Shown here: positions 7,226-15,335 of the stretch, in pieces
Layout of the letters: the number at the start of each line of letters is the position of its first letter
How positions within the stretch are numbered: position 1 is the stretch's first letter
Source: an uncultured Clostridia bacterium
GTDB lineage: Bacteria > Bacillota > Clostridia > UBA1381
Assembly (NCBI GenBank): GCA_934487205.1
Contig: CAKSRS010000023.1
Coordinates: forward strand, 1-34,674
Direction of reading: 5' to 3'
DNA length: 34,674 nucleotides
Notes under the pieces: model-generated
What the model saw: only the letters and a program-made list of their open reading frames with translations
Told to the model about the DNA's origin: nothing
Database searches by the model: none
Made by a program: the position numbers and the translations under genes

Positions 7226-8068
7226 CTACACCCCCGTTTCCGCAATAATATTTATTATCGTTTCACCGATAATTCTGCCGGAGGTTATGGGCGCCGATTT
7301 CCCCGGGAGTGATAATGCCCAAATTACGTTTTTACCGAGTCGTTTTGCGGTGCCGAAGTCCACACCGCCCGGTTTTGACGCAAGGTCAATGACAAGTGCG
7401 TCATCACGCACGCGCTCCAAAACTTCCTCCGTGAGAACCACCGCCGGAATAGTATTTACTATCAAATCATATTCCCCAACCTTTTCTATCAGCTCATTCG
7501 TATGTATCGCACCGAATCCGCGTTCCGCAATCCATGCAAAATCCGCGCATTTGCGCGCCGATACCGTCACTCTTGCGCCCATTGCCGCCATGCGCTCTGC
7601 CAAAACCTTGCCCACTCTGCCGTAACCCGTTATCAGAACCTTGCTGTCAAACAGCGTTATCGGCATCTCCGCAAGCGCTATTTCAACGGTGCCCTCCGCC
7701 GTCGGAATTGCATTTTTTATTATAAGTTCTTCACGCATATAATAATCGGTAAATTCTATCCTTCGTTTTACCAGCTCCGCCGCAAGTTCGCCAGATATAC
7801 ATGCACCCAGAACATACCCGTCCTCCGGAATATTATCCAGCACTTCCTCAATCGAAATCCGCGATTTTGCAAGCGGCGCGTTTATATAAACATTGTCATA
7901 ACTCGCCGGAATGGGCAAAATAACATAGTCTGCCTCTTTAAGACATCTTATTTCGGAATCTTCTTCCGAAAGTCCTATCGTAAAAACTTTATATCCCTCT
8001 TTTTTCAGAAGGTCGGCAACCGTTATCTGCCTTAAATCTCCTCCGATTACATAAACCGTACCTTTCAT
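7226..8068 (-). CDS. dpaA: Dipicolinate synthase subunit A (SpoVFA)
   Basis: The 280-residue protein has an N-terminal domain with GACISGELA and a Rossmann nucleotide-binding domain marked by ITGYGRVGKVLAERM (146-160), as in the NAD(P)H-binding subunit of dipicolinate synthase. The frame is open for a further 124 codons upstream to 8440, but that part has no family similarity and runs back through the terminator of the MATE gene. I choose ATG 8068 because AAAGGAGG stands at 8077-8084, eight bases away, and because MKGTVYVIGGD is a normal SpoVFA beginning. dpaB follows immediately. A candidate sigma-K promoter lies at 8089-8115. Unlike in B. subtilis, asd and dapG do not follow the pair. Confidence 0.95.
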   Translation of the reverse strand: MKGTVYVIGGDLRQITVADLLKKEGYKVFTIGLSEEDSEIRCLKEADYVILPIPASYDNVYINAPLAKSRISIEEVLDNIPEDGYVLGACISGELAAELVKRRIEFTDYYMREELIIKNAIPTAEGTVEIALAEMPITLFDSKVLITGYGRVGKVLAERMAAMGARVTVSARKCADFAWIAERGFGAIHTNELIEKVGEYDLIVNTIPAVVLTEEVLERVRDDALVIDLASKPGGVDFGTAKRLGKNVIWALSLPGKSAPITSGRIIGETIINIIAETGV

Positions 8069-8088
8069 GCTCCATACCTCCTTTATAC

Positions 8089-8115
8089 CATAATATGAAC
8101 CGGCGGCGGTTTTGT
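8089..8115 (-). promoter_or_regulatory. Candidate sigma-K promoter of dpaAB
   Basis: On the minus strand, AC (8114-8115) is followed after exactly 16 bases by CATATTATG (8089-8097). The sigma-K consensus is AC-N16-CATANNNTA, so only the last base differs. No sigma-A style boxes are evident here. The -10 ends only about 5 bases from the AAAGGAGG site, which would give a very short leader. This fits known sigma-K control of dipicolinate synthase genes. Confidence 0.4.
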
Positions 8116-8140
8116 TCTGCAACCGAAAAAAAATTATAAC

Positions 8141-8185
8141 AAAAAAAGACAGGAACTTGGGGTTTTTTAACCCGTATTTCCTGTC
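8141..8185 (-). terminator. Intrinsic terminator overlapping the 3' end of the MATE gene
   Basis: GACAGGAA (8148-8155) and TTCCTGTC (8178-8185) form an 8-bp stem; on the minus strand it is followed by a run of seven Ts (8141-8147). The upstream arm lies inside the last codons of the MATE gene, whose stop is at 8167-8169. It separates the MATE gene from dpaA. Confidence 0.8.
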
Positions 8186-9531
8186 CTCCCGGATTTTTTC
8201 ATCTCTCGCAGAAACGCCGCACCGAAAGGCGCCGCCAAAACCGCCGCAAGCGCGTCCGCAAGCGGCTGTGCCGCCTGTACGCCCCAAAGCCCGTACATTT
8301 TCGGCAATATCAGTATCAGCGGGATAAAAAATATTCCCTGGCGGCTGCACGCCAAAAGCGTCGCGCGCCATGATTTTCCCGTCATTTGAAATGTCATGTT
8401 GCACACCGTGTTCATCGGTATCAGCGGCAGCGCAATACATTGCATGCGCAGTGCATACCGCCCTATTTCAATTACCTTCGCGTCATCTTTCGTAAAGCAT
8501 GACATAAGCTTGTCCGCAAAAACAAATGTCGGAACACCCATAGCAATCATTACGCCCATGCCCAAAAACAGGACGAAAAACATTGCCTTTTTCACTCTGC
8601 CGTACAGCTTTGCGCCGAAATTAAATCCCGCGACAGGCTGAAATCCCTGTCCTATGCCTATCATAACGGCAAAAATAATCATAAAAATTTTCCCGACAAT
8701 ACTCATTGCCGCGACGGCGGAATCACCGTAAACGGCCGCGCTGCGGTTGAGCAGCATTGCCGCTATGCTCGCAAGCCCCTGTCTTGACAGAGACGGGAGT
8801 CCCGTTTTAAAAATCGTCCAATACAACTTCGGCGAGCGCGAAATATTCTTTGCCGACAGCCGCACGCTGCTTTTCCCTTTCAGAAACATACTCAGCAAAA
8901 TCACAAAGCTTACGCATTGACTGAGCAAGGTTGCGGCAGCCGCTCCCGCTGTTCCCATTTTGAAAACGAATATAAAAAGCGGGTCGAGTGCAACATTCAG
9001 CACGCCTCCCGACGCTATGCCGAACATGGCGTAGCGCGCCTTCCCCTGCGACCTTAAAAGATTATTCATGATAAATGCGCCGATCATAACCGGCGTACCG
9101 AGAATAATATAGCGCGCATAGCTTACCGCGTACGGCAGAATTGTCTGCGTTGAGCCGAAAAGCAGCATCAAATCGCGTATCTTAAAAATACCTGCAGCGG
9201 CAAGTATAATGCCGACGGTTATCCCCAAAAAAAACGCCGACGCCGCATATTCCGCCGCGCCCTTGTCGTCACGCTTTCCCAAAAGCCGCGCAATCATACT
9301 GCCCGACCCCATACCTATGGTGAACCCGACCGCCTGAATAATTGCCATAAGCGAAAAAACTATCCCCACGGCGCCCGACGCGCTTGTACCGAGTTTAGAT
9401 ACAAAATATGTGTCCGCCATATTGTAAACCGACGTTACAAGCATGCTCACAACTGTCGGAACGGACAGCGATATAATAAGCCGCGGTATGCCGGTTTTTG
9501 TCATTTTATCAAATTGTGCACTGTCCTCCAA
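8167..9531 (-). CDS. MATE family cation-coupled efflux transporter
   Basis: The 454-residue protein has about twelve hydrophobic segments and the N-terminal pattern of the MATE family (SLSVPTVVSMLVTSVYNMAD, then FTIGMGSGSMIARLLGK). Such pumps use a Na+ or H+ gradient to expel organic cations and drugs; the substrate cannot be read from the sequence. The start is TTG 9531: AAAGGAG (minus strand of 9540-9546) stands seven bases upstream, while the first in-frame ATG at 9504 has no well-spaced site. The start lies two bases beyond the stop of the DUF5662 gene, whose last codons hold its ribosome binding site, so the two genes are probably co-transcribed. The C-terminus overlaps its own terminator. 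Confidence 0.9.
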   Translation of the reverse strand: MEDSAQFDKMTKTGIPRLIISLSVPTVVSMLVTSVYNMADTYFVSKLGTSASGAVGIVFSLMAIIQAVGFTIGMGSGSMIARLLGKRDDKGAAEYAASAFFLGITVGIILAAAGIFKIRDLMLLFGSTQTILPYAVSYARYIILGTPVMIGAFIMNNLLRSQGKARYAMFGIASGGVLNVALDPLFIFVFKMGTAGAAAATLLSQCVSFVILLSMFLKGKSSVRLSAKNISRSPKLYWTIFKTGLPSLSRQGLASIAAMLLNRSAAVYGDSAVAAMSIVGKIFMIIFAVMIGIGQGFQPVAGFNFGAKLYGRVKKAMFFVLFLGMGVMIAMGVPTFVFADKLMSCFTKDDAKVIEIGRYALRMQCIALPLIPMNTVCNMTFQMTGKSWRATLLACSRQGIFFIPLILILPKMYGLWGVQAAQPLADALAAVLAAPFGAAFLREMKKSGRTGNTG

Positions 9532-9532
9532 T

Positions 9533-10057
9533 TTAATACTCCTTTAAACTTCTTATGTATGCAAATGTTTTCTCCTCCCCTTGCTCCGCAAGCATAGTGA
9601 GCCAGCTTTCCAAAAGGTCGGAGGTTTCCGGGTGAATAATGCGTTTCGGCTTTCCGCGCAGAAAATATTCCAAAGGGTGCGACCGGGTGTATTTATCACC
9701 CTGATAAATTTTGCTTGCGGCAACGCGGTCGCAGAACATTTCCTTAACATATTTAATCGGCATTTTCACCGCTCCGTACTGTCTTGTTGCCGGGTGATAA
9801 TCCGTCCAGTATTCAAAATGATGCTTGTTTCTGCCCTTATGATGCATCCATGCCGCCGAATATCCGTAAATTTTCCGCTCCATATCATTCGGACTTCTGT
9901 CGCCCTGATAATATTTAGCGCCCGCAATAAATTCGCTCGGTTCGTACTTCGACAAATCGTGCCGCAGACCTTGCCACAAAATCCCCGCTTTTTTGCAGTG
10001 GCGGATTACGGCGTGTCTGTGACGGGTTATCGTTATAAAATGTTTAATCGCCTTCAT
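9533..10057 (-). CDS. DUF5662 family protein, unknown function
   Basis: The 174-residue soluble protein is rich in histidine and aromatic residues. It has RHDLSKYEPSEF (32-43, with the His33-Asp34 pair) and the cluster WMHHKGRNKHHFEYW (70-84). I recognise it as the DUF5662 family, common as single genes in Firmicutes and phages. The conserved His/Asp residues suggest a metal-binding site of HD-like type, but this is inference and no reaction is known to me. ATG 10057 is preceded by GGGAG and AGGAA. It is the first gene of a two-gene unit with the MATE transporter, with an extended -10 promoter upstream. Confidence 0.8.
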   Translation of the reverse strand: MKAIKHFITITRHRHAVIRHCKKAGILWQGLRHDLSKYEPSEFIAGAKYYQGDRSPNDMERKIYGYSAAWMHHKGRNKHHFEYWTDYHPATRQYGAVKMPIKYVKEMFCDRVAASKIYQGDKYTRSHPLEYFLRGKPKRIIHPETSDLLESWLTMLAEQGEEKTFAYIRSLKEY

Positions 10058-10090
10058 TTCCTGTTTCTCCCATACAATACATTTACTTCT

Positions 10091-10099
10091 ATTATATCA
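10091..10099 (-). promoter_or_regulatory. Extended -10 promoter for DUF5662-MATE
   Basis: On the minus strand the bases read TGA-TATAAT, a perfect -10 with the TGN extension. No -35 match is seen at 17 bases. It lies about 35 bases ahead of the DUF5662 start and is divergent from the promoter at 10136. Confidence 0.5.
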
Positions 10100-10135
10100 G
10101 TATAGCACTAAAATATCCCTTTTTCAAGTATATCT

Positions 10136-10164
10136 TTGACAAATCGGGATTTTTTGTGTATAAT
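10136..10164 (+). promoter_or_regulatory. Consensus sigma-A promoter for the DUF512-der operon
   Basis: TTGACA (10136-10141) and TATAAT (10159-10164) are both perfect and exactly 17 bases apart. The transcript would start near 10171, about 45 bases before the GTG start of the DUF512 gene, and probably continues through der, plsY, gpsA and mntP, since the gaps are short and no terminator is seen. Confidence 0.9.
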
Positions 10165-10216
10165 AAGTATAATAGGCAGAATTTTGCCGAAAATCCTAAT
10201 GAAGGGAGCGGATTTC

Positions 10217-11539
10217 GTGCCGAAAGAGGATACGACAATTTCATATGTTGAGCCGAACTCTCTCGCCGCGGAGGCGGGCATAACCGAAGGCGACAAGCTT
10301 GTTTCCGTCAATGGGCACAAATTCCACGATATTCTGGAATACCGCTACCTTGTTTCGGACGCGGAGGTTGAGCTTGAAGTTTTAAAAACCAACGGCGATA
10401 CCGAAATTATCACAATCGAAAACGATTACGAAGATTTGGGCATCGACTTCCGCCAGGAATTGATAAAAGAGGCGCAGTCATGCAAAAATAAATGTATTTT
10501 CTGCTTTATCGACCAGCTGCCGCGCGGCATGCGCAAAACGGTATATTTTAAAGATGACGATACGCGGCTGTCCTTTCTGCAGGGTAACTATGTTACGCTT
10601 ACGAATATGTCGGATGAGGAAATAGGCAGGCTGATAAAAATGCATGTATCGCCGATTAATATTTCGGTGCATACCACAAATCCGCAGCTGCGCGTAAAAA
10701 TGCTGAAAAATCCGAACGCGGCAAAAATATACGATATAATGAAACGGTTCTCCGACAATAATATATGTATGAACTGCCAGATAGTTCTCTGCCCCGGCTA
10801 CAACGACAAGGCGGAGCTTGACCGCACGATAAACGATATGGTGGCGCTTTATCCAAACGTTATAAGCTGCTCGGTCGTACCTGTCGGACTGACGCGCTAC
10901 CGCGAGGGTTTGTGTCACCTGACGCCCTTTACGCTCGAAACCGCACGCGATGCCGTGGCGCAGATTGAGGCGCACCAAAAAAAATTCCGCCGTAAATTCG
11001 GAGCTAACCTTGTTTATGCGTCGGACGAATTTTACATCAAAGCGGGACTCCCATTGCCCGCCGCGGAAGAATATGACGGATTCCCGCAGATTGAAAACGG
11101 CGTTGGACTGATATCTTCCATGCAGGAAGAATTTGACGAGGCGATAAAGCTTGTCGAACCGAAAAAATACCCCCGTAACATCGCAATAGCAACGGGGGAA
11201 ATCGCGGGCGATTTTATCCGCTCGCTGACCGACAGGCTCACCGAAAAATGCGAAGGACTTTCGGTAACGGTCTACCCCGTAAAAAACAACTTTTTCGGCG
11301 GCGGTGTAAACGTTTCCGGATTGGTTACCGCAAGCGACATAATCACCGCGCTGAAAGATGAGCCGAAGTATGACGAGCTTTTAATACCCGACTGTATGCT
11401 TCGTGACGGCGAGGACATATTCCTCGACGACATCACATTGGACGAGCTGATACAGCGTCTCGGCATGCCGGTAACGCCAACGCCGAACGACGGATATATA
11501 TTTATAGAAAACATTTTGAAAACAGAACTTAATTTTTAA
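10217..11539 (+). CDS. PDZ-radical SAM protein of the DUF512 family
   Basis: The 440-residue protein starts with a PDZ-like domain (about 5-75; VEPNSLAAEAGITEGDKLVSVNG is the ligand-loop region) followed by a radical-SAM type cluster with Cys89, Cys93 and Cys96 (CKNKCIFC) and a C-terminal DUF512 domain. The family is widespread in Clostridia and cyanobacteria and often lies beside der, as here (12 bases away); its reaction is not established. An iron-sulfur-dependent modification linked to ribosome assembly is only a guess from that neighbourhood. I choose GTG 10217 because GAAGGGAG lies eight bases before it; ATG 10199 is in frame but has no site. Any start farther upstream would fall within the consensus promoter. 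Confidence 0.9.
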   Translation: MPKEDTTISYVEPNSLAAEAGITEGDKLVSVNGHKFHDILEYRYLVSDAEVELEVLKTNGDTEIITIENDYEDLGIDFRQELIKEAQSCKNKCIFCFIDQLPRGMRKTVYFKDDDTRLSFLQGNYVTLTNMSDEEIGRLIKMHVSPINISVHTTNPQLRVKMLKNPNAAKIYDIMKRFSDNNICMNCQIVLCPGYNDKAELDRTINDMVALYPNVISCSVVPVGLTRYREGLCHLTPFTLETARDAVAQIEAHQKKFRRKFGANLVYASDEFYIKAGLPLPAAEEYDGFPQIENGVGLISSMQEEFDEAIKLVEPKKYPRNIAIATGEIAGDFIRSLTDRLTEKCEGLSVTVYPVKNNFFGGGVNVSGLVTASDIITALKDEPKYDELLIPDCMLRDGEDIFLDDITLDELIQRLGMPVTPTPNDGYIFIENILKTELNF

Positions 11540-11551
11540 AGGAGAAATAAC

Positions 11552-12877
11552 ATGAAACCAGTAGTTGCCATAGTCGGCAGACCAAACGTGGGCAAGTCGA
11601 CTCTCTTTAATAAAATAGCCGGCGAGCGCATAAGCATAGTAGAGGACACCCCGGGCGTAACGCGCGACCGCATTTATGCCGACGCCACATGGCTTGACAA
11701 GCATTTTACCCTAATCGACACGGGCGGAATTGAACCCAATTCCAAAGATGAAATCCTGTCGCAGATGCGCCTTCAGGCAGAGCTTGCGATTGACATGGCG
11801 GACGTTGTAATTCACATGGTAAACGTAGCGGACGGTGTAACGGCAAACGACCTTGACGTAGCGTCCATGCTGCTTAAAGCGAAGAAAGAAATCGTGCTTG
11901 CCGTCAACAAAGTGGACAGCATAGGCGAGCCGCCCATGGAATTTTACGAATTTTACAACCTCGGACTCGGCGACCCGATAGCCGTTTCCTCCACGCACGG
12001 GCTCGGGCTCGGCGATCTTTTGGACGAAGTTTGCAGCCATTTTCCAAAAGACGCGGACTTATCAGAGGACGACGACGAAATCAAAGTTGCGGTTATAGGC
12101 AGACCGAACGCGGGCAAATCAAGCCTTATCAACCGGATTCTCGGCGAAAACCGCGTAATTGTTTCCAACATTGCGGGTACCACGCGTGATGCAATCGATT
12201 CACATTTCGAGAAAAACGGCGACAAATACCTGTTTATTGACACGGCGGGAATGCGCAAGCGCAAGAAAATTGATGAAAATATCGAGCATTACAGCGTTGT
12301 GCGTGCACTTGCGGCGGTAGACCGCAGCGATGTCTGCGTAATTATGCTGGACGCAAACGAGGGCGTGACGGAACAGGACACCAAAATCGCGGGATATGCG
12401 CACGAAAAGGGGAAGGCTTGCATTATCGCCGTAAATAAATGGGATTCCATAGCAAAAGACGACAAAACTATGAAAAGCTTTACAATGCGCGTAAAAGAAG
12501 GCTTTGCGTTCATGTCGTATGCATCGATAATATTTATTTCCGCAAAAACGGGGCAGCGCGTCGACAAACTGCTTGAAGAAATAAAGCTTGTGGACGAACA
12601 GCACAAACGACGCATAACGACAGGTATGCTTAACGACGTCTTAAACGACGCAATGTCCAAGCAGCAGCCGCCGTCAGACAAAGGCAAACGCCTGAAAATT
12701 TACTACGGAACACAGGCATCGACAGAACCGCCGACCTTTGTGCTTTTCTGCAATTCAAAGGATTTGTTCCACTATTCGTACCTGCGTTTTATCGAAAATC
12801 AGATACGCGCCGCATTCGGATTTAACGGCACGCCCATTCACTTTATACTGCGGGAAAAGGGTCAGAAAGACCGATAG
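11552..12877 (+). CDS. der: Ribosome biogenesis GTPase Der (EngA)
   Basis: The 441-residue protein carries two GTPase domains in tandem, the hallmark of Der. The first has GRPNVGKST (8-16) with DTGG as G3; the second has GRPNAGKSS (183-191), DTAG as G3 and NKWD as G4. A C-terminal KH-like domain follows (about 350-441). Der helps mature the 50S ribosomal subunit in the cytoplasm and is usually essential. AAAGGAG precedes ATG 11552. It sits between the DUF512 gene and plsY with short gaps, forming one operon. Confidence 0.98.
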   Translation: MKPVVAIVGRPNVGKSTLFNKIAGERISIVEDTPGVTRDRIYADATWLDKHFTLIDTGGIEPNSKDEILSQMRLQAELAIDMADVVIHMVNVADGVTANDLDVASMLLKAKKEIVLAVNKVDSIGEPPMEFYEFYNLGLGDPIAVSSTHGLGLGDLLDEVCSHFPKDADLSEDDDEIKVAVIGRPNAGKSSLINRILGENRVIVSNIAGTTRDAIDSHFEKNGDKYLFIDTAGMRKRKKIDENIEHYSVVRALAAVDRSDVCVIMLDANEGVTEQDTKIAGYAHEKGKACIIAVNKWDSIAKDDKTMKSFTMRVKEGFAFMSYASIIFISAKTGQRVDKLLEEIKLVDEQHKRRITTGMLNDVLNDAMSKQQPPSDKGKRLKIYYGTQASTEPPTFVLFCNSKDLFHYSYLRFIENQIRAAFGFNGTPIHFILREKGQKDR

Positions 12878-12889
12878 GAGGAAATTATT

Positions 12890-13624
12890 ATGCTATACTT
12901 TGTCTCAATACTCACCGCTTTGGGCGCATATCTTCTGGGCAGCGTGAACACGTCGATAATACTCTCCAAGAGCATTTACGGCGAAGATATCCGCACATCG
13001 GGTTCGGGCAACGCCGGGGCAACGAACATGCTCCGCACGCACGGCAAGGGAATTGCCGTTGCCACTCTCATATGCGATGTTTTAAAAGGCACTCTCGCCG
13101 TTATAATAGCCATGTGGCTTGATTTGATACTCGCGCCGTACTTCAAAAACGCATCGCTTTCCGCTGCGGAAAGCACCTATCTTCTCGGTAATTTTAAGTA
13201 CATAGCCGGCGTATTTGTCGCTTTGGGACACGATTTCCCGATTTTCTTCGGTTTTCGCGGCGGCAAAGGCGTTGCGACAAGCCTTGGCGTTATTCTTGCG
13301 CTTAACCCGAAAATCGGTCTTATCGTGCTCGCCGCCGCCGTTTTGGTTATGGCGCTGTCGCGATATGTTTCGCTCGGTTCCGTTACCGCCGCGGCATTAT
13401 ATCCGTTTGTGCTCTTTACGTACATCATAGCAAGCGGCGAAAATCCCGCGGACGAAATTCCGTACCTTATAATGGCATTCATTTTGGCTGCGCTGCTTAT
13501 TCTAAAACATCACACAAATATCGCCAAATTGAAAAACGGAACGGAAAACAAGCTTTTTGCAAAAAAGCAGCCGCAGACCGACGCAGAATCGGCGGAGGTT
13601 ACCGAAAGCGCAGACGATCGGTAA
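12890..13624 (+). CDS. plsY: Acyl-phosphate:glycerol-3-phosphate acyltransferase PlsY
   Basis: The 244-residue membrane protein transfers an acyl group from acyl-phosphate to glycerol-3-phosphate, the first acylation in phospholipid synthesis. It has five or so membrane segments and the three family motifs: SGSGNAGATNMLRTHGKG (about 37-54), ALGHDFPIFFGFRGGKG (about 111-127) and the late HHTNIAKL segment. Residues beyond about 210 form an extra hydrophilic tail rich in Glu, Ala and Lys, making it longer than the usual 200-residue form. AGGAGG precedes the ATG. The next gene, gpsA, makes its substrate, glycerol-3-phosphate, so the two are functionally linked. Confidence 0.97.
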   Translation: MLYFVSILTALGAYLLGSVNTSIILSKSIYGEDIRTSGSGNAGATNMLRTHGKGIAVATLICDVLKGTLAVIIAMWLDLILAPYFKNASLSAAESTYLLGNFKYIAGVFVALGHDFPIFFGFRGGKGVATSLGVILALNPKIGLIVLAAAVLVMALSRYVSLGSVTAAALYPFVLFTYIIASGENPADEIPYLIMAFILAALLILKHHTNIAKLKNGTENKLFAKKQPQTDAESAEVTESADDR

Positions 13625-13674
13625 GCTATGTCAAAATATCATTTGCCGCTGATGCGGCGGATTGGAGTTTATAA

Positions 13675-14667
13675 ATGAAAATTGCAGTTATAGGTTCGGG
13701 AAGCTGGGGCTGTGCCGCCGCAATACTTCTCGCAAAAAAAGGATACGACGTTTATCTTTGGAGCTGGCAGCAGGAGGAAACCGACCGCCTTAACGCCGAC
13801 CGCGAAAACCGTGAGGTTCTGCCCGGCAAGCCGTTCCCCGACAACATCGTCTGTTCACACGATATGCGCCTTTGCGCGGACGGCGCGGACCTTATCGTTA
13901 CCGTCGTGCCGAGTCCGGCAACGCGCACAACGGCGCGCGAGCTGGCAAACTATGTAAAAAAAGGACAAATTATCGTTAATCTCTCCAAAGGTCTTGAGGA
14001 CAAAACGCTGATGCGGCTTTCGGAAGTATATAAAGAAGAAATCCCTCAGGCGGAGATAGCCGTAATGAGCGGGCCGTCACATGCGGAGGAAGTCAGCATA
14101 GGCTTGCCGACAACCAATGTTGCGGCAGCCGAAAACAAAAAAACGGCGGAATTTATTCAAGAGATATTCATGTGCGACTCATTCCGCGTATACACTTCGG
14201 ACGACGTAATTGGCGTCGAGCTCGGCGGTGCGCTTAAAAATGTAATTGCGCTTTGCGCCGGCATTTCGGACGGAATAGGCTACGGCGACAACACTCGTGC
14301 GGCGCTTATGACGCGCGGCTGTGCGGAAATACGCCGTCTGGGCGTGACAATGGGTGCGCAGCGCGAAACATTTGCCGGACTCTCCGGCATAGGCGACCTT
14401 ATCGTAACATGCACAAGCATGCACTCGCGCAATCACCGCGCAGGCATTCTTTTGGGGCAGGGCAACACCCTTGCGGAAACGCTGAAAGAAATTCATATGG
14501 TTGTGGAAGGTGTAAACACCGCCCGAGCCGCATATGATTTAAGTAAAAAATACAACGTCGAAATGCCGATTATTGCAGAGGCATATAAAATTTTGTTTGA
14601 AAACAAGAAACCTCAGCAAGCTGTCACCGACCTGATGACGCGCGACAAAACGACGGAACACAAATAA
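13675..14667 (+). CDS. gpsA: Glycerol-3-phosphate dehydrogenase [NAD(P)+]
   Basis: The 330-residue cytoplasmic enzyme reduces dihydroxyacetone phosphate to sn-glycerol-3-phosphate for membrane lipids. The N-terminal Rossmann fold shows IGSGSWGCAAAILLAKKGY (5-23), with Cys at a position often Thr. The catalytic region has MSGPSHAEEV, the conserved lysine in GGALKNVIALCAGISDG and YGDNTRAALMTRG. The length is standard. GGAG lies upstream of ATG 13675. It follows plsY by 50 bases and is followed by mntP after 11 bases. Confidence 0.97.
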   Translation: MKIAVIGSGSWGCAAAILLAKKGYDVYLWSWQQEETDRLNADRENREVLPGKPFPDNIVCSHDMRLCADGADLIVTVVPSPATRTTARELANYVKKGQIIVNLSKGLEDKTLMRLSEVYKEEIPQAEIAVMSGPSHAEEVSIGLPTTNVAAAENKKTAEFIQEIFMCDSFRVYTSDDVIGVELGGALKNVIALCAGISDGIGYGDNTRAALMTRGCAEIRRLGVTMGAQRETFAGLSGIGDLIVTCTSMHSRNHRAGILLGQGNTLAETLKEIHMVVEGVNTARAAYDLSKKYNVEMPIIAEAYKILFENKKPQQAVTDLMTRDKTTEHK

Positions 14668-14678
14668 GGAGAGGGTAA

Positions 14679-15245
14679 ATGGACATAATTTCAATATTAC
14701 TAATCGGCGTCGGTCTCGCCATGGACGCATTTTCCGTATCGGTGACCGACGGAATATTTTTGAAAAAACCGACAGTTTTGCAGGCGACAAAAATCGCTTT
14801 TTTCTTCGGTATATTTCAGTTTATAATGCCGTGTATCGGCTATCTTTTGGGGAGCGCATTCGCTTCCTACATACAAGCGTTTGACCATTGGATAGCATTT
14901 GTTCTGCTTGCATTTATCGGCGGAAAAATGCTTATCGAGGCAATGAACGAAAAAGATGAAGATGAAAAAGAAATCAAAAATCCGCTGTCCTTTACGACGC
15001 TTTTTGTGCTTGCCGTTGCGACCAGCATTGACGCGCTCGCCGTCGGCGTTACCTTTGCAACAATAAATGTTCCGCTGATTTTTGCGTCAACGCTCATCGG
15101 TATCGTCACCTTCATAATTTCATTTGCGGGCGTATTTTTGGGTAGCTGCTGCGGAAATCTGTTCGGCAACAAGGCGGAAATTGTCGGCGGATTGGTGCTC
15201 ATCGGTATAGGTCTCAAAATTTTTATCGAACATATGTTCTTTTAA
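14679..15245 (+). CDS. mntP: Manganese efflux pump MntP
   Basis: The 188-residue integral membrane protein has six hydrophobic segments and the paired acidic motifs of the MntP family: GLAMDAFSVSVTDG near the N-terminus and SIDALAVGVTF in the second half. MntP exports Mn2+ across the cytoplasmic membrane. AAGGAGAGGG precedes ATG 14679. The gap to gpsA is only 11 bases, so there is no room for a yybP-ykoY manganese riboswitch directly upstream; expression most likely depends on the operon promoter. The short hydrophilic loop after the third segment is strongly acidic and basic (EKDEDEKEIK). Confidence 0.95.
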   Translation: MDIISILLIGVGLAMDAFSVSVTDGIFLKKPTVLQATKIAFFFGIFQFIMPCIGYLLGSAFASYIQAFDHWIAFVLLAFIGGKMLIEAMNEKDEDEKEIKNPLSFTTLFVLAVATSIDALAVGVTFATINVPLIFASTLIGIVTFIISFAGVFLGSCCGNLFGNKAEIVGGLVLIGIGLKIFIEHMFF

Positions 15246-15252
15246 AAAATTA

Positions 15253-15281
15253 TTGACATACATATGATTTTATTGTATAAT
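15253..15281 (+). promoter_or_regulatory. Consensus sigma-A promoter upstream of asnA
   Basis: TTGACA (15253-15258) and TATAAT (15276-15281) are perfect and separated by exactly 17 bases. The start of transcription is expected near 15288, about 230 bases before the asnA start and only about 12 bases before a terminator-like hairpin. Confidence 0.9.
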
Positions 15282-15298
15282 ATAAGTTGGTTTTTAAG

Positions 15299-15335
15299 GC
15301 GCAGGCTGAACTCTTCCGTTCGGCTCTGCGTTTTT
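15299..15335 (+). terminator. Terminator-like hairpin at the head of the asnA leader
   Basis: CGCAGGCTGAAC (15300-15311) pairs with GTTCGGC-CTGCG (15318-15330) in 12 pairs, one of them G-U, with one bulged base and a 6-nt loop, followed by five Ts. It can end transcripts from the promoter at 15253 after about 48 nt. It could instead also serve as the terminator of the der-mntP operon. Confidence 0.75.

Noticed and set aside
8069..8440. Upstream extension of dpaA by 124 codons
   Set aside because: It runs through the MATE gene's terminator and 3' end in antisense-like composition, has no family similarity, and a strong ribosome binding site marks ATG 8068.
14640..14680. yybP-ykoY manganese riboswitch before mntP
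   Set aside because: Only 11 bases separate gpsA from mntP and no such motif is seen in the end of gpsA.
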